A stretch of DNA of 10,886 nt from Alphaproteobacteria bacterium. Lineage in GTDB: Bacteria; Pseudomonadota; Alphaproteobacteria; ATCC43930; CGMCC-115725. Within the stretch, counting starts at the first letter, position 1; the number at the start of each line of letters is the position of its first letter. Location of the stretch: the NCBI GenBank assembly GCA_028866355.1, contig JAGWIH010000044.1, positions 1 to 10,886 of the forward strand, given 5' to 3'. The notes under the pieces were generated by a model. The model did no database searches, was not told the DNA's origin, and saw only the letters and a list, made by a program, of their open reading frames with translations. Both the position numbers and the translations under genes were made by a program. Positions 5,152 through 10,886 of the stretch are shown here, piece after piece.

Positions 5152-7071
5152 TCAGCCCGCGCGGGCTTGCAGCGGGGCGAGGGCGGCCACGAGCGCCTGA
5201 TCGACTTGTTCGACGACGCTGCGCCAATCGTCGCCATAGGCGCGGCGGAATAGCCAGATCGCTGCGCCCCGTGCGCGGGGCGCCGGCGCGTCGGCTGGCA
5301 ACATGACCCAGGACGGAATACCGAGCGCCGCGGCGGTCGCTGCCGTCCGGTTGTCGCCCGTGATCAATAGGTCGAGTTGACTTACCAAGGCAGCGGCATC
5401 GGGCGGCGAGCTTTCAGCCAGAGCGAAGTCGCCGATTTGGGCGCCATAAGTGTTGCGCGCCGCCTGGATCGAAGTGCGGCGGTCGAGCGCATAGAAGCGC
5501 GCGCCGGGCTGCGCCAGAACCGGCGCAAGATCCGACAACAGCGGTGTATCGCCATCGAGCGCCAGGCCGATCTTGAGTCCATTGCCGGCGAAATATCGCG
5601 CATAGCCGGCAACGCGCGCCGGGTCCACCGCCGGCACCGGTTCGGCGGAGGCCGCGAACAATGCCAGCGAGTTAGCGACTTCCTGCGCGACGCCGAACCA
5701 GCCGCCGCCGTTCTCGTGGAACAGCAACAGTGACGGATACCACGGACTATCGGTGTGGCCGGCAAGCCAGCGCCAATGTGCGTTGCGGCCGAGCATGACC
5801 CAGCCGGGCCGGCCAAGCGCGCCCGCGATGTGCGCGATCGGGCCGTCGACGGTGATCACCAAATCGAGCTGGCCGATCACGGCGGCGGCATCGGCGACAT
5901 CGGTGAGACAGGCGGAGAGATCGACGATCCTGTCACCGAGCCCAGCCGACGAAACCGTCGGTCCTGCCGGATCGAGCGCGAACAGGCGAACATTGGGAAT
6001 GGCGCACAGCGGCGCAAGCTCGGCCAGGCTCGGCGCACGCATACCCGATTCACCGCTCCAGGCGAGGCCCACTTTAAAGCCGCCGCCTGCCAGCAGCGGA
6101 CCATAAACGTCGGCGCGCGTCGGATCGGTCGCGAGATAGGGTGTCTCGGCCGGAACCGCTTCGTCGCGCAAACCGAGGCGAAACGGCAGACTGCCGATCG
6201 GCAGATGCGCGTCGCAGCGGGGATAAGGACCGCCGAGCGCGACGACATCGTCGACGCCAGGCGCTGACGCGAGCAGCCAGCGCAATTCGGCCGGTGCGGC
6301 GACGATGACGCGTCCGACGAACGTATGCAGCGCGTAGGCGAGCCGGACGAGGCGCAGAGTCTCGCTGGCACCGCCGTCACTCCACAGCAGCAACGTGCTG
6401 TGCTCACCCAGGGCACGACCGTCCCACAACGGGATCGGCCATTCGGGCATGGGCGCTTGCCGCCAACGCCACTCGTATTCGGCAGCACCTTCGGCGAGCC
6501 GGCCGGCGGCAAGCAGCGATTCCGCAAGCGCCACGTGCAGCGCGGCGTGATCGGGCTTGGTCGCAATTGCGCGCTCGAAATAGGCGACGGCATCGGCCGC
6601 TTTTCCGGCATCGCGCAAGACCAAGCCGGCGAGCACCAAGGCCTCGACGTGGTCCGGCGCAAGGGCGAGGGCAAGGCTGGCGCATTCGGTGGCTTGATCG
6701 AGACGCTGTTGCGCGCGCAACACCTGACCGGTGCTGGCGAGCAAGTCCGGCGATTTGGGATGGAGCGCGAGGCCGCGGCGGAGATGGCGCTCGGCTTCGT
6801 CAAGACGGCCGCTTTGGCGGAGCACGGTGGCGAGATTGTTGATGATCGCCGCGTCGTTGGGCGCGGTGCTGAGCGCGCCGCTGAGGAAACGAATCGCCTC
6901 GGCACGCTTGCCGGTTTGCGCCAGCGCCGTGCCGTAAAGGAACATCAGTTCGGCGCTCGCCGGCGCGGTCTGCAGCGCCAGGCCGAGCCAGTGCTCCGCG
7001 TCGGCGAAGCGGCCTTGCCGCAAGGCCTCTTGGCCGGCGCCGACGAGATCAGCCGAATTCGCGTTCGTCAT
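5152..7071 (-). CDS. TPR protein with two glycosyltransferase-9-like C-terminal modules
   Basis: 639 residues, no signal peptide. Residues about 7-209 are six TPR units (pattern: AL...P..A.....L...L...GR..EA). About 225-325 is a Rossmann-like linker (LLLWSDGGASETLRLVRLAY). Residues 331-470 form a GT-B/glycosyltransferase-9-like half: FKVGLAWSGE, ALDPAG, DLVITVDGPIAHIAGALGRP (403-422), then SPWYP. A second copy follows at 498-628 (LKIGLALDGD, FYALDRR, QLDLLITGDNRTAATAAALG, IWLFRRAYGDDWRSV), in which the D-G-P-x-A-H motif is lost. Such TPR-GT9-like proteins are common in Alphaproteobacteria and are usually thought to act in glycan or surface modification; activity here is unproven. I chose the ATG at 7071, because a GTG at 7224 would add 51 low-complexity, Arg-rich residues. 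No clear Shine-Dalgarno. Converges with the Spy operon terminator. Confidence 0.88.
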   Translation of the reverse strand: MTNANSADLVGAGQEALRQGRFADAEHWLGLALQTAPASAELMFLYGTALAQTGKRAEAIRFLSGALSTAPNDAAIINNLATVLRQSGRLDEAERHLRRGLALHPKSPDLLASTGQVLRAQQRLDQATECASLALALAPDHVEALVLAGLVLRDAGKAADAVAYFERAIATKPDHAALHVALAESLLAAGRLAEGAAEYEWRWRQAPMPEWPIPLWDGRALGEHSTLLLWSDGGASETLRLVRLAYALHTFVGRVIVAAPAELRWLLASAPGVDDVVALGGPYPRCDAHLPIGSLPFRLGLRDEAVPAETPYLATDPTRADVYGPLLAGGGFKVGLAWSGESGMRAPSLAELAPLCAIPNVRLFALDPAGPTVSSAGLGDRIVDLSACLTDVADAAAVIGQLDLVITVDGPIAHIAGALGRPGWVMLGRNAHWRWLAGHTDSPWYPSLLLFHENGGGWFGVAQEVANSLALFAASAEPVPAVDPARVAGYARYFAGNGLKIGLALDGDTPLLSDLAPVLAQPGARFYALDRRTSIQAARNTYGAQIGDFALAESSPPDAAALVSQLDLLITGDNRTAATAAALGIPSWVMLPADAPAPRARGAAIWLFRRAYGDDWRSVVEQVDQALVAALAPLQARAG

Positions 7072-7274
7072 CGGTGCGAACGTAGTGAAAAAAGATTTAC
7101 GAAATGCCTTACGCAGCGCGGTTTTCCGGCGATGCGATGAGTTACCGGACGCCCGTGCGTCCGAAATGTCGCGGAATGGCCCGGCCCGCGCCTTATTGCC
7201 GACACGGTTGCCGGCAAAAGTCACACCATGGCCGGCGTGGCCGACGTAGTTAAGTTTCGGTTAAGGAGTGCATC

Positions 7275-7469
7275 ATGCGGTGGCGAATGACCGGCGAAGT
7301 CGAACTCGACGAATTGCTGGGCGACACCCTGATGGAGCCGGTGACGCGCAGCGCGGGCGTCAGCACCGACGAGATCCGGCATCAGCTTGCCGATCTTGCG
7401 CGTCGTCTCGGATCGCGCCCGGCGACGGGCGCGGCGTTCACGCTGCGGGGCGAGCGTCTGACGCCCTAG
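7275..7469 (+). CDS. 64-residue conserved-looking hypothetical protein
   Basis: A small soluble acidic/helical protein: RMTGEVELDELLGDTLMEPV then a helix STDEIRHQLADLARRLGS. AAGGAG seven bases before the ATG is the strongest Shine-Dalgarno among the plus-strand genes here and makes translation likely. The ELDELLGDxLMxPV..S.GV..DEIR pattern resembles small proteins of unknown function I recall from Rhodospirillales and Rhizobiales; I cannot assign a function. Its last 32 bases overlap the 3' end of the convergent histidine kinase gene. It is divergent from the TPR/GT gene with 203 bases between their starts. Confidence 0.7.
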   Translation: MRWRMTGEVELDELLGDTLMEPVTRSAGVSTDEIRHQLADLARRLGSRPATGAAFTLRGERLTP

Positions 7470-8844
7470 GCGTTTCCGCCTGGACCGCCGGCAAGCTGAA
7501 AATCGCCTTCAAACCCGGGGCATTATCCGCCAGACGGACGTTGCCGCCGTGCAAAATGGCCACGGCGCGCACCAGGCTCAGTCCGAGGCCGTTGCCGGGC
7601 GTCGAACGGCTGCCTTCAAGCCGGACGAAACGATCGAACACGACGTCGCGGCGATCGGGCGGAATGCCTGGTCCGGTATCGACGACCTCGATGCGTGCGG
7701 TACCGTCGTCGCGGCTGACGGACAGCGACACCGAACCAGACGGCGTATATTTGAGCGCATTGTCGAGCAGATTGGCGATCGCCTGCGACAACAGGTGACG
7801 GTCGCCGCGCACCGGCAGGCTGTCGGGCGTGCCGATGGTCAGCGTTAGCCCTTTATCGTCGGCGACCGGCTCGTAGAGCTCGGCGACGTTGCGCGCGATC
7901 TCGGCAAGATCGACGACCGTCGCGGTGTCGCGGCGCGAACCGGCTTCGGCTTCGGCAATGCTGAGCAGGGCGTTGAAGGTTCCGAGCAACTGGTCGGCCT
8001 CGGCGATAGTCTCGGTCAGCACTTCGGCATAGCGCGTCGTGTTGGGTCTCTCCAGCAACGTCACCTCGAGGCGCGAACGCAGCCGCGACAGCGGCGTGCG
8101 CAAATCGTGGGCGATGTTGTCGGCGACCTGGCGCATGCCGGCCATGAGCCGTTCGATCTGGTCGAGCATGGCGTTGAGATTGGTGCCGAGCTGATCGAAT
8201 TCGTCGCCGCTGCCGGTCAGCGGAATGCGTTGCGCCAGATCGCCGTGGATGATGTGGCGGGTGGTGTTGGCGACGCTTTCGACGCGCCGCAGCATCTGCC
8301 GCGTCATCAGCAGGCCGCCGATGATGCCAAGAGCGAGGCTGATCAACGCCGCCCAGGCGATGGTGCTGAGCACGTGCTGGCGGAACACCGTGGCGTCACG
8401 GAGATCGCGCGCCACCAGCAACCGATCGCCACCGACGATGAGTTGCGTGCCGAGCGCGGTATGGACGACGGTGCCGTTACGGGTGTGGACGTCGAACGGG
8501 AAGGTGATCCAGCCCGATTTGACCGGCGTGATGGTCCGCGGCCAGGCCGACAGGTTGCCGGCGATCTCGTGCAGGAACGGATCGGTCATGACATAGATCA
8601 TGTTGTCGACGCGTTCGTTCAAGCTGCGTTCGCGCACCAAAGCGACGAGGCCGGCGGCGCCGAGTTGTTCGTATTGTTCTTGCAGGCCGCGGATTTCGGC
8701 GCCGACGGTCTGTTCGATCTGGGTTTCGATGAAGCCCGCCGTCGACAGGTAGAAGAACGCGAACAGCGCCAGCACCGAGCCGGCGAACAGCGCGAAATAC
8801 AGCGCGGCCAGGCGAAAGGCGTTGGTGTTGAAGAAGCGCGCCAC
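7438..8844 (-). CDS. HAMP-domain sensor histidine kinase
   Basis: 468 residues. TM1 at about 11-34, a periplasmic sensor region 35-157 with no recognised ligand fold, TM2 about 158-181, HAMP 182-233, then the DHp domain with phospho-acceptor H246 in NIAHDLRTPLSRLRSRLE. The ATPase domain has N362 (NLLDNALKYTP), DTGPGIP (389-395), FDRFVR (403-408) and GNGLGLSLV (418-426), so all kinase motifs are intact. It autophosphorylates in response to an unknown envelope signal and passes phosphate to the regulator encoded just upstream. The GTG start at 8844 is separated from the regulator's TAA by one base, so the two are translationally coupled. The C-terminus has a short Ala-rich tail whose coding region overlaps the convergent 64-residue gene. 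The motifs do not identify a specific system such as CusS or PhoR. Confidence 0.93.
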   Translation of the reverse strand: MARFFNTNAFRLAALYFALFAGSVLALFAFFYLSTAGFIETQIEQTVGAEIRGLQEQYEQLGAAGLVALVRERSLNERVDNMIYVMTDPFLHEIAGNLSAWPRTITPVKSGWITFPFDVHTRNGTVVHTALGTQLIVGGDRLLVARDLRDATVFRQHVLSTIAWAALISLALGIIGGLLMTRQMLRRVESVANTTRHIIHGDLAQRIPLTGSGDEFDQLGTNLNAMLDQIERLMAGMRQVADNIAHDLRTPLSRLRSRLEVTLLERPNTTRYAEVLTETIAEADQLLGTFNALLSIAEAEAGSRRDTATVVDLAEIARNVAELYEPVADDKGLTLTIGTPDSLPVRGDRHLLSQAIANLLDNALKYTPSGSVSLSVSRDDGTARIEVVDTGPGIPPDRRDVVFDRFVRLEGSRSTPGNGLGLSLVRAVAILHGGNVRLADNAPGLKAIFSLPAVQAETPRASDARPAA

Positions 8845-8845
8845 G

Positions 8846-9520
8846 TTATCCCGCGCTCAGGCGATAGCCGGCGCCGCGAACGGTCTGCAGCATCGGATGC
8901 GCGAATCCCTTGTCGAGCTTGTGGCGCAGCCGGCTGATATGCACATCGATGACATTGGTCTGCGGATCGAAATGATAGTCCCATACGCTTTCGAGCAGCA
9001 TGGTGCGCGTCACCACCTGGCCAGCGTGACGCATCAGGAATTCGAGCAGGCTGAACTCGCGCGGCAGCAGATCGATCGGTCGGCCCTGGCGCGATACGGT
9101 GCGCGCGAGGAGATCGAGCTCGAGATCGCCGACCTTGAGCTTGGTCGTCGTTTGCACCGGCGGACCGCGGCGCAGCAGCGCTTCGATGCGCGCGAGCAGC
9201 TCGGCGAACGCGAACGGCTTGACCAGATAATCGTCGCCGCCGGCACGTAAGCCCTTGACGCGGTCGTCGACCGCACCGAGCGCACTGAGGATCAACGCCG
9301 GCGTGCGCACCTCGGCGGTGCGCAATGCAGAGATCACCGACAGCCCGTCCATGTTGGGCAACATACGGTCGACGATCAGCGCGTCGTACTTGCCGCCCGA
9401 CGCCATGAACAGGCCGTCGCGTCCTTCGAACGCTTGATCGACGACATAGCCCGATTCCGCCAGACCTTTGGCGATATAGGCCGCCGCCGCGCGGTCATCT
9501 TCGATGACCAGAAGCTTCAT
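8846..9520 (-). CDS. OmpR/PhoB-family response regulator
   Basis: 224 residues. Receiver domain 1-118: acidic pair D8/D9 (VIEDD), phospho-acceptor D51 (LIVDRMLPNMDG), S79, K101 (LVKPF). Winged-helix DNA-binding domain about 128-223 with LKVGDLELDLLARTV, LLPREFSLLEFLMRHAGQVV, the recognition region VIDVHISRLRHKLD, and the final QTVRGAGYRL. A typical OmpR-type transcription factor activated by the kinase that follows. I start at the ATG at 9520 because MKLLVIEDD is the classical N-terminus; an ATG four codons upstream (9532) is equally possible, and neither has a clear Shine-Dalgarno. A GCCGGGAAT sequence occurs twice upstream (9549-9557 and 9588-9596) and could be an autoregulatory site. Target genes unknown; the adjacent membrane peptide and carbonic anhydrase are candidates by position only. 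Confidence 0.93.
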   Translation of the reverse strand: MKLLVIEDDRAAAAYIAKGLAESGYVVDQAFEGRDGLFMASGGKYDALIVDRMLPNMDGLSVISALRTAEVRTPALILSALGAVDDRVKGLRAGGDDYLVKPFAFAELLARIEALLRRGPPVQTTTKLKVGDLELDLLARTVSRQGRPIDLLPREFSLLEFLMRHAGQVVTRTMLLESVWDYHFDPQTNVIDVHISRLRHKLDKGFAHPMLQTVRGAGYRLSAG

Positions 9521-9637
9521 GGCGGCGACCATAGCGCGGAGGCATCGCGCCGGGAATCGTCACCATGCCGCAATCCTGGCCCGGACAGCCGGGAATTGGC
9601 TTCGTTTCGCAGAATTTAATTTTTCGGCGGCGTGCCT

Positions 9638-9736
9638 TCAGGTCAAGGTCGTGACCAGTGCGACAAACCAGCCAAACAACAGCACGGCAATGGCCTGGCC
9701 ATCCCAGCCGCCGGCCGCACGATTGGTGAAATGCAT
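9638..9736 (-). CDS. 32-residue putative membrane peptide
   Basis: A short reading frame, ATG at 9736 and TGA at 9640-9638, preceded by the near-perfect Shine-Dalgarno AAGGGAGGA (9750-9742) five bases before the start. The peptide begins MHFTNRAAGGWDGQ, then has a single hydrophobic helix AIAVLLFGWFVALVTTL (residues about 15-31) reaching almost to the C-terminus. That is a classic single-pass small membrane protein, N-terminus probably polar-side out of the helix. It is on the same strand as the response regulator, whose start is 118 bases downstream, with no terminator seen between. I do not recognise a family; it is not an obvious CydX or KdpF. It could regulate the adjacent kinase or an oxidase or transporter elsewhere. 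Existence of the gene rests on the ribosome binding site plus helix. Confidence 0.6.
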   Translation of the reverse strand: MHFTNRAAGGWDGQAIAVLLFGWFVALVTTLT

Positions 9737-9887
9737 GGGTTTCCTCCCTTAGATGAGGCGGAACCTAGCATGCGAACAAATCGAGAACAACAATTATCTC
9801 ACCGAGCCTGGACCATGATCTCTCGTTGCCTGGTTGCGCGTGGCGCTGAGGCGATATGCTGGCTGCCGACCCAGGGAGGCACAGTCC

Positions 9888-10628
9888 ATGACGACCGCTC
9901 TCACTTCGCATCCTACCGACGCGACGACCGGTTCGGCGGCCGCGGCCGGCTTGTCCCGGCGCGGGTTTTTGACGTCCTCGGTTGCGAGCGCGGCGGCCGG
10001 CGCCTTGGCGGGGGCGGGGCTGAATCTCGCGACACCGGCATCCGCCCGAGCCCAAACGACCCTCAGCCCTGACGCCGCGCTGCATGCCATGATGGAAGGC
10101 AACAAGCGGTTCGTCGAAGGCCGTATGACCTCGTTCAACGACGACCTCAAGATGCTGAAGGCGAAGACCGTCGGGAAACAAGAGCCATTCGCCGCCTTGT
10201 TATCTTGTGCTGATTCACGCGTACCCGTCGAGCTCGCGTTCGATCAAACCATCGGCCATCTCTTTGTCACGCGCGTCGCCGGCAACGTCGCCTCGTCGGA
10301 GATCATCGCCAGCTTGGAATACGGCGTCGCCGTCCTCGGCACCAAAGCGATCATGGTGCTCGGCCATGCGAATTGCGGCGCGGTGAAAGCGTCGATCGAC
10401 GCCAAGGCCGTGCCGGGACAAATCAGCGCTCTGTACCGCTACATCCGGCCGGCAGTGGATCAGGCTGGCAAGGATCTCGACGCGGCGATCAAAGCGAACG
10501 CGAAGATTCAGGCGGCGCTGTTGCGCGATTCCTCGCCGGTGATCGCCGATGCAATCAAGCAGAAGCAGCTGACGGTCGTCGCGGCGTTCTACGATCTGGC
10601 GAGCGGCAAGGTCAGTTTGCTCGCCTGA
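9888..10628 (+). CDS. Tat-exported beta-class carbonic anhydrase
   Basis: 246 residues. The N-terminus has a twin-arginine signal, LSRRGFLTSS (22-31), a hydrophobic stretch rich in Ala/Gly, and a cleavage site near ARA|QT (55/56), so the enzyme is expected to fold and load zinc in the cytoplasm before export. The beta-carbonic anhydrase core follows: FAALLSCADSRVPVE with C107, D109 and R111, the GHLFVTRVAGN motif, EYGVAVLG, then MVLGHANCGAV with H160 and C163. All zinc ligands and the catalytic Asp-Arg dyad are present. It interconverts CO2 and bicarbonate, probably in the periplasm. Start at the ATG at 9888 is fixed by GGGAGG eight bases upstream; an upstream ATG-like extension to 9834 lacks one. 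It is divergent from the 32-residue membrane peptide and convergent with the acyl-CoA dehydrogenase gene, with only three bases between stop codons. Confidence 0.95.
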   Translation: MTTALTSHPTDATTGSAAAAGLSRRGFLTSSVASAAAGALAGAGLNLATPASARAQTTLSPDAALHAMMEGNKRFVEGRMTSFNDDLKMLKAKTVGKQEPFAALLSCADSRVPVELAFDQTIGHLFVTRVAGNVASSEIIASLEYGVAVLGTKAIMVLGHANCGAVKASIDAKAVPGQISALYRYIRPAVDQAGKDLDAAIKANAKIQAALLRDSSPVIADAIKQKQLTVVAAFYDLASGKVSLLA

Positions 10629-10631
10629 CCG

Positions 10632-10886
10632 CTACTTCGCGTTTGCCGCCGCTTTGATCTCGCCGCGCGCGATGGCGCGGAGATGGACTTCGTCCGGGCC
10701 GTCGACGATCTGCAAGGCACGGCCCCAGCTCCAGATTTCTGTCAGCGGCGTGTCCTGCGTTAATCCGGCGGCGCCGAACACCTGCATGGCGCGGCTGGCG
10801 ATCGTCACCTGCATGCGCGGCACCGCCACCTTGATGAGCGCGATCTCGCGTTTCGCCGCTTTGGCGCCACCTTGATCGATGAGCCA
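10632..10886 (-). CDS. Acyl-CoA dehydrogenase, C-terminal part only
   Basis: The last 84 codons of a gene whose 5' part lies beyond the window. The translation, WLIDQGGAKAAKREIALIKV then ASRAMQVFGAAGLTQDTPL, then WSWGRALQIVDGPDEVHLRA, is the conserved C-terminal helical domain of flavin-dependent acyl-CoA dehydrogenases, closest in pattern to the ACAD10/11-like group (the QVFGxAG and DGPDEVH motifs). These enzymes introduce the 2,3 double bond in acyl-CoA. Because the reading frame is open to the window edge, the internal GTG at 10829 is not a start. The TAG stop (10634-10632) lies three bases from the stop of the convergent carbonic anhydrase gene. Substrate cannot be inferred from this fragment. 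Confidence 0.93.
   Translation of the reverse strand, partial: WLIDQGGAKAAKREIALIKVAVPRMQVTIASRAMQVFGAAGLTQDTPLTEIWSWGRALQIVDGPDEVHLRAIARGEIKAAANAK

Noticed and set aside
6325..7140. 271-codon plus-strand frame opposite the TPR/GT gene
   Set aside because: Antisense shadow in GC-rich DNA; the minus-strand frame has TPR and GT9-like motifs.
8107..8937. 276-codon plus-strand frame opposite the kinase
   Set aside because: Shadow of a histidine kinase with all catalytic motifs intact; no signal or domain of its own.
9580..9593. CCCGG-ACAG-CCGGG hairpin as terminator of the 32-residue gene
   Set aside because: No T-run follows on the minus strand, and the stem is only five base pairs.
9760..9785. 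GGAAC-N17-CGAG upstream of carbonic anhydrase as a third EcfG site
   Set aside because: The -10 part has two mismatches out of four, so it is not distinguishable from chance.

Overview
The window is about 10.9 kb of GC-rich chromosomal DNA, most likely from an alphaproteobacterium (Rhodospirillales or Rhizobiales type). This rests on codon use, the protein families present (bactofilin, DUF6726-like lipoprotein, tandem DUF5985-like membrane proteins, TPR/glycosyltransferase-like proteins) and two EcfG-like promoter motifs. I see no insertion sequence, phage gene, CRISPR array or integrase. It reads as a core/accessory chromosomal segment rich in envelope and periplasm genes.

Left part (1-2034, all minus strand): the 5' part of a bactofilin gene, a secreted seven-repeat TPR protein, an RlpA-type double-psi beta-barrel protein directly upstream of it, and tRNA-Ser(UGA). 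rlpA and the TPR gene look like one transcript. A perfect GGAAC-N16-CGTT motif lies just upstream of rlpA.

Middle left (2298-3867): a plus-strand cluster of three genes, a small winged-helix-like protein followed by two related three-helix membrane proteins (DUF5985-like) that overlap or nearly touch. It runs head-on into a minus-strand pair of lipoproteins: a DUF6726-like peptide and a type-1 copper (plastocyanin-like) cupredoxin. A near-match EcfG-like motif precedes the lipoprotein pair.

Middle (4204-7071): a plus-strand pair (Spy/CpxP-like periplasmic protein, then a secreted His/Asp- and Tyr/Pro-rich protein) ends at a strong intrinsic terminator. Opposite it lies a 639-residue TPR protein whose C-terminal glycosyltransferase-like module is present twice, the second copy degenerate.

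Right part (7275-10886): a 64-residue unknown protein with a strong ribosome binding site overlaps the 3' end of a convergent two-component system (OmpR-type regulator and HAMP histidine kinase, separated by one base). Upstream of the regulator lies a 32-codon membrane peptide with a near-perfect Shine-Dalgarno. Divergent from it is a Tat-exported beta-carbonic anhydrase, which converges with the 3' end of an acyl-CoA dehydrogenase gene running off the window.

The functional theme is cell-envelope maintenance: peptidoglycan and cytoskeleton (bactofilin, RlpA), periplasmic folding and metal proteins (Spy-like, cupredoxin, His-rich protein), and envelope signalling (two-component system). The best candidates for something undescribed are the winged-helix plus tandem DUF5985 cluster, the 32-residue membrane peptide, and the duplicated glycosyltransferase-like module.
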